NCBI GenBank assembly: GCA_021845505.1
Contig: JAJZVU010000004.1
Location: forward strand, 61,952 to 125,951
Source of the DNA: Pseudomonadota bacterium
GTDB lineage: Bacteria; Pseudomonadota; Gammaproteobacteria; Burkholderiales; Burkholderiaceae_C
Direction of reading: 5' to 3'
Length of the DNA stretch: 64,000 nucleotides
Positions 27,217 to 34,965 of this stretch are shown here, in pieces (the stretch's first letter is position 1; every line of letters starts with the position of its first letter). The position numbers and the translations under genes are program-made. The notes under the pieces are model-generated. The model did not search any database. It was not told where the DNA came from and saw only the letters and a list, made by a program, of their open reading frames with translations.

Positions 27217-27560
27217 CCCGACAGTTCGATGGAGGCGTTGGCGATCGCGGAGTTGGCCTTGTTGCCGAAGGTGATGGTGATCAGCCCGTGGGAGATGTCC
27301 AGCGACTTGACGTAATTGCCCTGGATCGACGCGGCCGTGGGAATGCTGGCCGACTGGTTGGTCGAGGGAAAGCGGCCGTGCTCGGAGTAGTAGTCCCACA
27401 GCACCGTCTTGTAGCCGTCGGCGAGCGACAGGCCCTCGGCCACCTGCGAGCGAATGACATAGCTGCGGTAGGCCGGGATCGCTATCGCGGCGAGGATGCC
27501 GATGATCGCCACGACGATCATCAATTCGATCAGCGTGAAACCGCGTTGCCGGCTGCGCAT
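27135..27560 (-). CDS. Type IV pilin (second of two tandem copies)
   Basis: A 141-residue prepilin. The short basic leader MRSRQRG is followed by the prepilin peptidase site G7/F8 and the conserved helix [20 protein letters not shown] with Glu at mature position 5. The globular part ends in a disulphide region with Cys in LLWTCK and Cys near the C-terminus (PTSCD). It is a paralogue of the pilin at 27648-28091, in the same orientation and downstream of a terminator, so it may be transcribed separately and less. The start at 27560 is the only ATG before the leader. Its 3' end overlaps an opposing small gene. Confidence 0.92.
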   Translation of the reverse strand: MRSRQRGFTLIELMIVVAIIGILAAIAIPAYRSYVIRSQVAEGLSLADGYKTVLWDYYSEHGRFPSTNQSASIPTAASIQGNYVKSLDISHGLITITFGNKANSAIANASIELSGYSGGSSLLWTCKRGTVDSAFVPTSCD

Positions 27561-27601
27561 GTCCCGACTCCGATGGCGGGGCCGAGGCCCCTTGCGCTCA
27601 G

Positions 27602-27624
27602 AAAAAACCCGCCTCGCGGCGGGC
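27602..27624 (-). terminator. Rho-independent terminator after the first pilin
   Basis: On the minus strand CCCGCC-GCGA-GGCGGG forms a short GC stem followed directly by six T. It lies 24 bases after the stop of the pilin at 27648-28091 and before the second pilin start, so it probably isolates the two transcripts. Confidence 0.8.
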
Positions 27625-27647
27625 TCTGAAGAATCACACTCTGGAGA

Positions 27648-28091
27648 TCAGGTGCACGAGGAAGGCAGGTAGGACGCATTCATGTTGGTACCGCCCTTGC
27701 AGGTCCACTTGATCGAGCCTTGCTGGGCGATCGCCGACAGCAGCAGGGTGGCGCTGTTGATCGCGCTGTTGGCGCGCTGGGGCGACGCATCGCTGTAGGT
27801 GATGGTGATGATGCCGTTCGAAGCGTCGACCTTCGACACGTAGTTGCCGTTGATCGAGGCCGCCTGGGCCAGGCCGGCCGAGCCGTTGTTGGCCGGGAAA
27901 TGGCCGTAGTTGGTGTAGAACTCCGCCAGCGCCGTCTTCGCCCCGTCGGCCAGCGACAGGCCTTCCGACACCTGCGCGCGGATGGTGTAGTTCTGGTACG
28001 CGGGAATCGCGATGGCGGCCAGGATACCGATGATGGCCACGACGATCATCAATTCGATCAGGGTGAAGCCTTGCTGCAGTTGCTTTTTCAT
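27648..28091 (-). CDS. Type IV major pilin-like protein (first of two tandem copies)
   Basis: A 147-residue prepilin with leader MKKQLQQG, cleavage before Phe9, and the same N-terminal helix [20 protein letters not shown] with Glu5. The mature protein has a C-terminal Cys pair (IKWTCK and PSSCT) that would form the D-region loop of a PilA-type pilin. It is the first of two tandem pilins and has a strong terminator just after it, as expected for an abundant structural subunit. The start at 28091 is preferred over an upstream in-frame ATG at 28112 (MFTKDQQ) because a lysine-rich leader of 8 residues is typical. No PilS/PilR genes adjoin. Confidence 0.93.
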   Translation of the reverse strand: MKKQLQQGFTLIELMIVVAIIGILAAIAIPAYQNYTIRAQVSEGLSLADGAKTALAEFYTNYGHFPANNGSAGLAQAASINGNYVSKVDASNGIITITYSDASPQRANSAINSATLLLSAIAQQGSIKWTCKGGTNMNASYLPSSCT

Positions 28092-28176
28092 TTGCTGATC
28101 CTTGGTGAACATGGGTTTTGCGGGACCGGCGGCTGATCTCGCATGCATCACCGGTTTGTCCAGTCCGGCCGCTGCC

Positions 28177-28190
28177 GGTCGAGCTCGACC
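28177..28190. promoter_or_regulatory. Perfect 14-bp palindrome upstream of the pilin
   Basis: GGTCGAGCTCGACC is self-complementary, lies 86 bases upstream of the pilin start and about 200 bases upstream of the divergent HTH-Sel1 gene, and is followed by a small CCCC-aatc-GGGG hairpin. It could be an operator for either direction. Confidence 0.35.
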
Positions 28191-28386
28191 CCAATCGGGG
28201 CAACGAGGATGAGCAAGACGCGTGCCAGATGCCAGCGACCGCAGCGGTGCGCCATGCGCGGCGCTGTCCAGCCCTGGCCGCGGCCATCGCGTCGGTCCTG
28301 TCCAGGTCGCAGGCTGGCCAACTACCCCGATGTCCGGGCAAAATGCCTGGACATGGCGGCCGAGGGCGCCGCCTGCTGGAGATGCG

Positions 28387-28926
28387 ATGGAAGCAACCGG
28401 GGTCGACGCCTGCAGCCGGCGCATGGCGTCGCTGGTGCTGGGCCGCAGCGAGCGCACGGTGCGGCGCTGGTGCGACGACGGCACGCTGCGGGTGGTCGGC
28501 AGCGACGCCAACGGCCGCGCGCTGGTGGCGCTGGAGCAGGTGCTCGACATGATGGCCGATTCCGGCGGCGAGCGCGCCGGCGCGCCGCTCGACCCATCGA
28601 GCGTCCAGCGCAGGCAGTGGATGCGGCTGGTGCTCGAAGCCGACGCCGGCGATGCCGACGCGCTGACCTGCCTGGGGACCGAACTGCTGCACGCCGGACG
28701 CACCGCCGGCGCGGTCGCGCTGCTGCTCGAAGCCGCGCAGTCGCAGCAGGCCGACGCGATGCACTGGTTGAGCCATTGCCACCTGCATGGCCTCGGGGTC
28801 GAACGCGACACCGACCTGGCGCTGATGTGGCTGCATCGCGCCGCCGCGCAGGGCCATGCGGTGGCGCGCGCGCAGTCACGGGCGCTGCGCGCGCTGTGCC
28901 TGCAATCGCTGCCGGCGCCGGGCTGA
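28387..28926 (+). CDS. HTH-Sel1 repeat protein
   Basis: A 179-residue protein. Residues 14-52 ([20 protein letters not shown] followed by [20 protein letters not shown]) look like a MerR/excisionase-type helix-turn-helix. Residues about 88-160 hold Sel1/TPR-like repeats, the second being [20 protein letters not shown] followed by [19 protein letters not shown]. Sel1 repeats bind protein partners. The start ATG follows GGAG with a 5-base spacing. It is divergent from the tandem pilins and convergent with the DUF3443 gene. A regulator of, or an adaptor for, the pilin locus is possible but not shown. Confidence 0.7.
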   Translation: MEATGVDACSRRMASLVLGRSERTVRRWCDDGTLRVVGSDANGRALVALEQVLDMMADSGGERAGAPLDPSSVQRRQWMRLVLEADAGDADALTCLGTELLHAGRTAGAVALLLEAAQSQQADAMHWLSHCHLHGLGVERDTDLALMWLHRAAAQGHAVARAQSRALRALCLQSLPAPG

Positions 28927-28943
28927 AGGCGCCGGCGGCGACT

Positions 28944-30167
28944 TCAGTCGAGGGCCACCAGCGGCCCGCTGCCCAGCGCGCTGGGCTGGCGGTTGATCAC
29001 GTAGGCGACTCGCTTGCCGTAGAAGAACGGCATACCCAGGTCGACCCCGCCGGAGCCGGTGGCCGCGCCGATGTCGTTGAACGCCAGGTTGATCGCGAAG
29101 TTCATGCTGTTGTAGTTGTCGATCAGCATCTGCGACTGCAGAGATGTCGAGTACGCGGCGCCGCCGGCCGAGGCCAGGGTGATCGGCAGGGTCAGCAGGC
29201 TCGACGGGATGAAATGCTGCTGGGCATCGGTGGGAATGCTCGCCCCCAGCGGCGCGAAGTAGAAATTCGACCCGCTGTCGGTGAAGGAATCGGGATAGGG
29301 CGTGCCCATCGCGGTCACCACCATGTAACCGTTGGCGTCCAGCGGAATCGCGGCCAGCCCGCTGGTCGAATTGTCGGCTTGCGTGTCGACGCCGAAGCTC
29401 AGCGTGCCGTAGGCCAGCGGCGCGCCGGCGTCGGGCACCGCCGGCATCTGCAGCACCACCCCATTGGTGTCGGTGGTGTTGACGATCGACGCCACCGGGT
29501 TGGCCACCTGTTCGCCGCTGGGGGGGCTGGCCAGTGCGGTGCACACCCCGGCGCTGCACGCGTAGTAGGTGCCCGCGTCGCCGACAAAGGGCCCGATTCC
29601 CAGCAGTCCGTTGCCGCCGATGCCCAGCAGCGAGCCGACGTCGGGACCCGGGTTGTTGCAGGGCGTGGCGCTGGCGGCCGGCAGGTCGCTGGCGCCGATC
29701 ACCTGCACCGGCAGCGAAGCGGTCGTCTCCGAGGCCATCTGCAGCGTGGCATGGGTGACACTGCCCCACATATGACCGCTGAGGAAGCCCACGCACTCGC
29801 CCAGGCTGGCCGTGCCGCTGCCGGTGACCACGGTGTCGGCCGGCAGGCTCAGGCCCGCGACCGCGCTCTGCAGCACCCGCAGGCCAAAGGAGCCGGTGTC
29901 GACCACCACGTGGTCGATGCTCTTGCAGTGCCCCGCGGTGTCGCACAGCGTCACCGTGACATACGGCACGTTCACCGTCGCGTTGGTCGCCAGTGGGATC
30001 GCCGGGTTCTGCTCCACCGTGACCAGCAGCTGGTTGGACTCCAGCACCGGCGGGGTCGGCGGGGCCGGCGGCGTCCCGCCGCCGCCGCCGCCGCCGCAGC
30101 CGGCGAGCAGCGCGGCCGACAGCAGCGCGGCGACCGCGCGCGCGCGGCCGAAGGTCATGGCGTTCAT
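28944..30167 (-). CDS. DUF3443 family lipoprotein
   Basis: A 407-residue predicted lipoprotein. The signal peptide ends in the lipobox LLAGC (Cys24), followed by a run of seven glycines and a Pro-rich linker. The body contains the DUF3443-type segments IDHVVVDTGSFGLRVL, GECVGFLSGHMWGSV, LLGIGGNGLLGIGPF, DANGYMVV, and VDLGMPFFYGKRVAYVINRQ. The VDTGSFGLR stretch resembles an aspartic-protease-like DTGS motif, which is suggestive only. Its start overlaps the DUF2844 stop by four bases (ATGA), the usual pairing in Burkholderiales. Function is unknown; probably on the cell surface or in the periplasm. Confidence 0.85.
   Translation of the reverse strand: MNAMTFGRARAVAALLSAALLAGCGGGGGGGTPPAPPTPPVLESNQLLVTVEQNPAIPLATNATVNVPYVTVTLCDTAGHCKSIDHVVVDTGSFGLRVLQSAVAGLSLPADTVVTGSGTASLGECVGFLSGHMWGSVTHATLQMASETTASLPVQVIGASDLPAASATPCNNPGPDVGSLLGIGGNGLLGIGPFVGDAGTYYACSAGVCTALASPPSGEQVANPVASIVNTTDTNGVVLQMPAVPDAGAPLAYGTLSFGVDTQADNSTSGLAAIPLDANGYMVVTAMGTPYPDSFTDSGSNFYFAPLGASIPTDAQQHFIPSSLLTLPITLASAGGAAYSTSLQSQMLIDNYNSMNFAINLAFNDIGAATGSGGVDLGMPFFYGKRVAYVINRQPSALGSGPLVALD
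30076..30096. repeat. (CCG)7 triplet repeat encoding the polyglycine run
   Basis: Seven CCG units on the plus strand encode the glycine run immediately after the lipobox cysteine of the DUF3443 protein. Slippage would change linker length without a frameshift. Confidence 0.85.
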
Positions 30168-30664
30168 GGCTGCACCCCGAGGCTTGCCAGGTCGACCCCC
30201 GCCGGCACCAGCGCCGGCGCGTAGGCCGAGCCGGCGTAGGCGCGCATGTGACCCCAGGCATGCGCGACCACGCGCGGATCGCGCACCCGCAGCGGGGAGC
30301 GGTAGGACTGCGGGGGGTGCGCCTGCAGCCAGGAGTCGTAGGCGGGGAAGTAGCTGCCCAGCAACTGCTGCAGGTCCGGCATCTGCGGCCCCGACCAGGC
30401 GATGGCGAACACCACGCCGTCGGCGCCCGAGAATTCGTGCACCGTCACCCCGGCGGGCGTGACCACCGTGGTGTCGGTGACCTGGGGATTCGGGCTGGCG
30501 CGCAGGCTGTGCTGCGGCGCCACGGCCTGGCCGTCGGCCAGCGCACCGGCGGCGCTGCCGCCCAGCGCCGCATCGGCCGCCGGCGCGCCCCAGCAGGCCA
30601 GCGCAAGCACCACCGCCGCGAACCACGGCTGCGCCTGCCGGCGCGCCCGCAAACGAGCATCCAT
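30164..30664 (-). CDS. DUF2844 family exported protein
   Basis: A 166-residue protein with an N-terminal signal peptide (basic RLRARRQ, then WFAAVVLALACWGAPAADAA). The mature part carries the DUF2844 pattern: TVVTPAGVTVHEFSGADGVVFAIAW, SGPQMPDLQQLLGSYF and a final RDPRVVAHAWGHMRAYAGSAY. The ATG at 30664 follows GGGAGAAG with a good spacing; an in-frame start 66 bases upstream is less likely. The stop overlaps the DUF3443 start. DUF2844 and DUF3443 proteins regularly occur together, implying a shared envelope role. An isolated TATAGT on the minus strand about 50 bases upstream may be its -10 box. Confidence 0.85.
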   Translation of the reverse strand: MDARLRARRQAQPWFAAVVLALACWGAPAADAALGGSAAGALADGQAVAPQHSLRASPNPQVTDTTVVTPAGVTVHEFSGADGVVFAIAWSGPQMPDLQQLLGSYFPAYDSWLQAHPPQSYRSPLRVRDPRVVAHAWGHMRAYAGSAYAPALVPAGVDLASLGVQP

Positions 30665-30770
30665 CGCGATCTTCTCCCGGGGCGATCCGCAAGCCCCACG
30701 CGGTCGACTATAGCCGTCGCAAGCCCGCACGCGCGCACCGCGGCCCCGCCAACACCCTCCTGTATCAACC

Positions 30771-30797
30771 AGCTAGCGGCGAGCTAGTGTCAGCTAG
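30771..30797. repeat. Three helically phased AGCTAG copies
   Basis: AGCTAG occurs at 30771, 30782 and 30792, spaced 11 and 10 bases apart. The last includes the stop codon of the esterase gene. The core CTAG is usually rare in bacterial DNA. Confidence 0.7.
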
Positions 30798-31492
30798 TGC
30801 GCCGCTGCGCCGGTGCCGGTGGGGTCGCCGGGGTCGCTGGCCAGCGCCTCGCGCCACACCCGCAGCGGCACGTAGGTGCGCAGCCGTCGCAGCAGGCAGG
30901 CGGCGACTTCGGGGCCGGTCTCGTGGCCGACGAAGGGCAGCACGTCGGCGGTGACGTCGGCGCCCAGGCGCACCAGGTGGCGTGCCGCGTCGACGCTCAG
31001 CGCGTACGGTATCACCGCGTCGCTCTTGCCGTGCAGCAGGTGCAGCGTGGTGCCGGCGGTGGCCCGGCTGGGCAGGCGGGCGAAGCGCCCGCCGATGCAC
31101 GCCACCCGCCCGGCCGGGGCCTCGCGATCGCGGGTGGCCTCCAGCGCCATGATCCCGCCCTGGGAGAAGCCCACCAGCGCGGTCTGCGCGACCGAGGCCG
31201 CGGTGTGCAGTTGCCAGTCCCGGATCGCCTGAAGGAAGCCGGGCATCGCCTGGGCGACGCGCTCGGCGCGATTGTCCTCGCTGACGCCGCGCACCGAGAA
31301 CCACTGGTAGCCGGCCCCGAGGTCGCAGGGCTGCGGCGCGCGCACACTGACCACCCAGGCCTGCGGGAACTCGGTCGCCAGCTGGCGGCCGAGTTCGAGC
31401 ATGTGGCGCTCGTCGCCGCCCACGCCGTGGAACAGCAGCAGCAACTGTTGCGCGGGGCCGGCGGGGCGGGAGATCACCAGGTCGGAGGACAT
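30794..31492 (-). CDS. Alpha/beta-hydrolase esterase (YpfH/carboxylesterase type)
   Basis: A 232-residue cytoplasmic serine hydrolase. LLLLFHGVGGDERHM is the oxyanion-hole region, GFSQGG (nucleophile Ser110) is the elbow, and HGKSDAVIP and PFVGHE supply the expected Asp and His of the triad. The pattern matches phospholipase/carboxylesterase family proteins such as E. coli YpfH. The natural substrate is not known. ATG 31492 is used; the next upstream gene on the same strand ends 50 bases away. Confidence 0.85.
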   Translation of the reverse strand: MSSDLVISRPAGPAQQLLLLFHGVGGDERHMLELGRQLATEFPQAWVVSVRAPQPCDLGAGYQWFSVRGVSEDNRAERVAQAMPGFLQAIRDWQLHTAASVAQTALVGFSQGGIMALEATRDREAPAGRVACIGGRFARLPSRATAGTTLHLLHGKSDAVIPYALSVDAARHLVRLGADVTADVLPFVGHETGPEVAACLLRRLRTYVPLRVWREALASDPGDPTGTGAAAH

Positions 31493-31541
31493 GCGGGGCT
31501 GGTTGGCAGGGCGGCGGCGCGATGCAACCGCGCCGAGGATA

Positions 31542-32363
31542 TCAGTCGAGCACCCAGGCATCCATGCTGAGCATGCCGTAGTGGACCCCTCCGGGGAAGC
31601 GGCTCGGCTGCGCCGCCGGCCCCGCGGCGCCCAGCGCGAAATGCAGCGGCAGCAGGTGCTCGTCGCTGGGATGGGCGCGCCGGGCGTGCGGCGCGCGCTC
31701 GCGCCAGCCCAGCAGCGCCTCGGCGTCGCCGCGCTCGACCGCCTGGCGCGCCCAGTCGACGAATTCCAGCACATAGGGAGCCGGCGGATCGTCGAGGCGC
31801 GAGTCCGGGCCGAACTCGTACAGGTTGTGGGTCAGGCTGCCGCTGCCCAGCAGCAGCACCCCCTGCCGGCGCAGCGGCGCCAGCGCCCGGCCGAGTCGCC
31901 AGGCGCCCGCCGCGTCCAGCGGCCACGGCATGGACAGCGGGACCACCGGCACCTCGGCCTGCGGGAACATCATCCGCAAGGGCACCCAGGCGCCGTGGTC
32001 CAGCCCGCGCTGCGGGTCGACCGCGGCCGTCATCCCCGCCTGGCGCAGCAGCTCGAACACCTGCCCGGCCAGTTGCGGGTCGCCGGCCACCTCGTAGCGC
32101 AGGCGCCGCAGCGCCGGGTCGAAGCCCTGGAAATCGTACAGGGTCTCCGGCCGCTGGCTGGCGCCGACCGCGACGCCGCCGCGGGTCATCCAGTGCGGGG
32201 AAAACACCAGCACCGCGCGCGGCGCGCCGCGGCCCAGCAGCTGCCGGCCGAGCTCGGCCAGCATCGGGCCGGCGCTTCCCGGCTCGAGCGGCAGCATCGG
32301 CGAACCGTGGGATACGAACACCGCCGCCGCGTCGGCCCGCGGCTGGAGCGCCGGAAGGTCCAT
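31542..32363 (-). CDS. DODA-type extradiol aromatic ring-opening dioxygenase (YgiD-like)
   Basis: A 273-residue class III extradiol dioxygenase homologue. FVSHGSPML, VFSPHW, GLDHGAWVPLRMMFP and GSGSLTHNLYEF carry the conserved His residues for non-haem iron or zinc binding. The closest named relatives are plant DOPA 4,5-dioxygenase and E. coli YgiD. Such proteins cleave catechol-type rings, but the bacterial substrate is often unknown. It is separated by four bases from the glutathione transferase gene, so the two are probably co-transcribed. Confidence 0.85.
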   Translation of the reverse strand: MDLPALQPRADAAAVFVSHGSPMLPLEPGSAGPMLAELGRQLLGRGAPRAVLVFSPHWMTRGGVAVGASQRPETLYDFQGFDPALRRLRYEVAGDPQLAGQVFELLRQAGMTAAVDPQRGLDHGAWVPLRMMFPQAEVPVVPLSMPWPLDAAGAWRLGRALAPLRRQGVLLLGSGSLTHNLYEFGPDSRLDDPPAPYVLEFVDWARQAVERGDAEALLGWRERAPHARRAHPSDEHLLPLHFALGAAGPAAQPSRFPGGVHYGMLSMDAWVLD

Positions 32364-32367
32364 CGGC

Positions 32368-32982
32368 TCAGGCCTTCTTCGCGTCGCGCTCGGCCTGCAG
32401 CGTGGCCGCCACCGCCGGGCGCTGCGACACCCTTTGCATGTAGGCCTGCAGCAGCGGCCAGCGCCCCAGGTCGATGCCGACGAAACCGGCCCAGCTCAGC
32501 ACGGTGTACAGGTAGGCGTCGGCGACCGTGAACTGCGCACCCATCAGGTAGTCCTTGCCGGACAGCGCGTCGGCCACGTAGTCGAAGCGGGTCTGCAGGC
32601 GCTGCTTTTGCTGCTCCTTGACACTGTCGAGCGACTGGGGGTTGAACAGCGGGCTGAACTGCTTGTGGATTTCGGTGGAGATGAAATTCAGCCACTCCTG
32701 CAGGCGGTAGCGTTCGATGCTCCCGTTGGCAGGCGCCAGCCGGGCCTCGGGCTTGAGGTCGGCCAGGTACTGGACGATCGCCGGACCTTCGGTGAGCACC
32801 GAGCCGTCGTCGAGCTGCAGCGCCGGCACGTAGCCCTTGGGGTTGACGCTGCGGAAGTCCCCGCCGCCTTGCATGGTCTTGGCGCCGAGGTCGACCTTGA
32901 CCTTGTCGGCCTGCAGGCCGAGTTCGTTCAACACGATATGCGGAGACAGCGAGCAGGCTCCGGGAGCGAAATACAGTTTCAT
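32368..32982 (-). CDS. Glutathione S-transferase, beta class
   Basis: A 204-residue cytosolic GST. The thioredoxin-fold N-terminus MKLYFAPGACSLSPHIVLNE has the beta-class Cys10. NPKGYVPALQLDDGSVLTEG followed by PAIVQYLADL gives the cis-Pro and glutathione-binding loop, and the C-terminal all-helical domain includes FTVADAYLYTVLSW. It conjugates or reduces electrophiles with glutathione. Neighbours (an aromatic-ring dioxygenase homologue, YceI proteins, cytochrome b561) suggest a role in stress or aromatic-compound handling; that is inference. Confidence 0.92.
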   Translation of the reverse strand: MKLYFAPGACSLSPHIVLNELGLQADKVKVDLGAKTMQGGGDFRSVNPKGYVPALQLDDGSVLTEGPAIVQYLADLKPEARLAPANGSIERYRLQEWLNFISTEIHKQFSPLFNPQSLDSVKEQQKQRLQTRFDYVADALSGKDYLMGAQFTVADAYLYTVLSWAGFVGIDLGRWPLLQAYMQRVSQRPAVAATLQAERDAKKA

Positions 32983-33052
32983 CCGATCCTCCTTGTTGCA
33001 TGGTGTGGCGGGCCTGGCCGCGCGCGGGCCTGCGCACGGCCGTCCCGCGCGT

Positions 33053-33712
33053 TCAGGAACCCTGGCGCACGCCTTCGATTTCCACGCGCACGTGCACCTT
33101 GTGACCGATCCCGGCGGAGAACGCGTCCATGCCGAAGGCGGTGCGGTCGATCACCGTGGTCGCGACAAAGCCGCTGAGGTAGCCGCCCCAGGGCTTGGGC
33201 AGGTAGCCGACCTTGCCGGCACCGACCAGCCTGACCTGGAAGCTCACCGGGCGAGTCACCCCGTGCAGCGTGAGTTCGCCATGCAGCACGCCGCGGCGCG
33301 CGCCGTGGGGCACGTAGCGCGTGCCGACGAAGTGCATCGTCGGGTACTTGGCGGCGTCGAAGAACGCGCCGGCCAGCAGGTCGTGGTCGCGCGGTGCCAG
33401 GAAGGTGGCGATGCTGTCGACCGGAATCGTGATGTCGGCCTTGCACTTCGCCGCATCGCGCGGGTCGAAGGTGTAGCTGCCGGTGACCTTGCTGAACACA
33501 CCGGTGAACACGGCCACGCCGGCGTGGCCGACGCTGAACTGGGCGCCCGAATGGTCGGGGTCGACCCGGTAGCTGCCTGCCGGATCGCCGTGCTGGCGCG
33601 CATAGGCCTGCACCGCGGGGGTGCCGCCGGCTGCCATCGCCGGCGCGGCGAGCGCTGCCAGCCAGAGCATTGCGGCGCCCAATGCAAGATGGAGGCGGGA
33701 GGGGGTTTTCAT
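33053..33712 (-). CDS. YceI-family periplasmic protein (copy 1)
   Basis: A 219-residue exported protein. A signal peptide (MKTPSRLHLALGAAMLWLAA, cleaved near AMAAG) precedes a YceI lipocalin-like barrel: YRVDPDHSGAQFSVGHAGVA, VFTGVFSKVTGSYTFDP, FFDAAKYPTMHFVGT, LTLHGVTRPVSFQV and TVIDRTAFGMDAF. YceI proteins bind polyisoprenoids or fatty amides in the periplasm. It is last in the marR - cytochrome b561 - yceI - yceI group and is followed after 70 bases by the GST gene. Confidence 0.92.
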   Translation of the reverse strand: MKTPSRLHLALGAAMLWLAALAAPAMAAGGTPAVQAYARQHGDPAGSYRVDPDHSGAQFSVGHAGVAVFTGVFSKVTGSYTFDPRDAAKCKADITIPVDSIATFLAPRDHDLLAGAFFDAAKYPTMHFVGTRYVPHGARRGVLHGELTLHGVTRPVSFQVRLVGAGKVGYLPKPWGGYLSGFVATTVIDRTAFGMDAFSAGIGHKVHVRVEIEGVRQGS

Positions 33713-33803
33713 GCGGAAGTTCCTTCAAGGGGCTGATGCAAGCGGGGCTTGCGGGAGGCGCCGCCAGCGCGGCGATCGACAACCAGGCGGGGCCGCGCGG
33801 CGC

Positions 33804-34382
33804 TCAGCGCGCGACCAGCAGGTGCACATGCACCGGGATCTCGCCCGACACCACGCTGGTGTCGGCCCAACTGCCGCCGCCGACGCCATAGCTTGCGCGG
33901 TCGAGCCGGAAGTCGACATCCATCGCCAGGTCGGCGCCCGCGGGGTGGGTGAGCAGCAGCACGCGCATCGGGTGGGTGGTTCCGCGCACCGTGAAGCGGC
34001 CGTCGACCCAGTAGCGACCGGGGCCGTCGGCGGTGAACCCGGTGGACACGAAAAGGGCCTGCGGATGGGCCTTGGCATCGAGCCAGTCGGGGCCGCGCAG
34101 CAGGCTGTCGGCCTGGCTGCCGCCGGCGTGGATGCTGGAACAAGCCACCGCCACGCGCACCTGGCTGGCGTGCAGGTCGGCCGGCGCGAAGCGCACCTGC
34201 GCCTGCACGGTCGCGAAATGGCCCTTCATCGCCACGCCCATCTGCCTGGCCTGAAAGCTCACCTGGGCGCCGGGCTGCACCTGGGTGTAGAGCTGCGCGG
34301 CGTCGGCGGCGCCGGCCAGCGCCAGCGCGGCGGCCAGCCCGAGCAGGCGGCGCGCCGCCCGCGATGCGAACACGAGGTTCAT
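33804..34382 (-). CDS. YceI-family periplasmic protein (copy 2)
   Basis: A 192-residue exported protein with signal peptide (RRLLGLAAALALAGAADAA). The barrel is shorter and more divergent than its neighbour: VSFQARQMGVAMKGHFATVQ, WLDAKAHPQALFVSTGF, GRFTVRGTTHPMRVLLLTH and DRASYGVGGGSWAD. It starts four bases after the cytochrome b561 gene, so it is in the same message. Two different YceI proteins beside one cytochrome suggest a periplasmic lipid- or quinone-binding relay, which is inference. Confidence 0.88.
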   Translation of the reverse strand: MNLVFASRAARRLLGLAAALALAGAADAAQLYTQVQPGAQVSFQARQMGVAMKGHFATVQAQVRFAPADLHASQVRVAVACSSIHAGGSQADSLLRGPDWLDAKAHPQALFVSTGFTADGPGRYWVDGRFTVRGTTHPMRVLLLTHPAGADLAMDVDFRLDRASYGVGGGSWADTSVVSGEIPVHVHLLVAR

Positions 34383-34386
34383 CGGA

Positions 34387-34962
34387 TCACTCCTGGGAAG
34401 GGCCGGGAAGCATGCGCAGCAGCACCCCGTCGCGGTCGACCAGGTGGTGCTTGAGCGCGGCGCCGACGTGGGCGACGACCAGCGCGGCCATCGTGAAGTT
34501 CAGCCATTTGTGCACTTGCGCCAGTTCGCGCGCCAGCGCATGGTCGGCCGGCAGCAGGCTGGGCAGCGGCAGCACGCCCCACCACACCACCGGGATGCCG
34601 GCCGCCGAGCTCAGCGCCCAGCCCGACAGAGGGATGGCCAGGATCAGCAGGTACAGCAGTTTGTGCAGCGCGTCGGCAGCGTGCGCCTGCCAGCGCGGCA
34701 CCGAATCGGGCAGCGGTGGCGGGCGGTGCCCGAGGCGCCAGAGCAGGCGCAGCACCACGAGCAGCAGCACGGTGATCCCCAGCCACTTGTGCCAGGAAAT
34801 CAGCTGCAGCTTGCGCGGCGACAGCGCCAGGTCGCTCATGTACAGGCCGAGCGGGAACAGGCCGAAGATCAACACCGCGATCAACCAGTGCAGCAGCATC
34901 GCCGGCAGGGTGTAGCGCTGCGAGCGCTGCGCGGCGGGGTTTCGGGACGGGGTCGACGACAT
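34387..34962 (-). CDS. Cytochrome b561-type membrane protein
   Basis: A 191-residue four-helix membrane protein. RYTLPAMLLHWLIAVLIFGL (first haem His), LISWHKWLGITVLLLVVLRL (His), AHAADALHKLLYLLILAIPL and LAQVHKWLNFTMAALVVAHV followed by GAALKHHL place four to six histidines to bind two b-type haems. Bacterial members (CybB-like) pass electrons between quinones and other acceptors, including superoxide. It starts three bases after marR and is followed by two yceI genes. Confidence 0.92.
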   Translation of the reverse strand: MSSTPSRNPAAQRSQRYTLPAMLLHWLIAVLIFGLFPLGLYMSDLALSPRKLQLISWHKWLGITVLLLVVLRLLWRLGHRPPPLPDSVPRWQAHAADALHKLLYLLILAIPLSGWALSSAAGIPVVWWGVLPLPSLLPADHALARELAQVHKWLNFTMAALVVAHVGAALKHHLVDRDGVLLRMLPGPSQE

Positions 34963-34965
34963 GCT

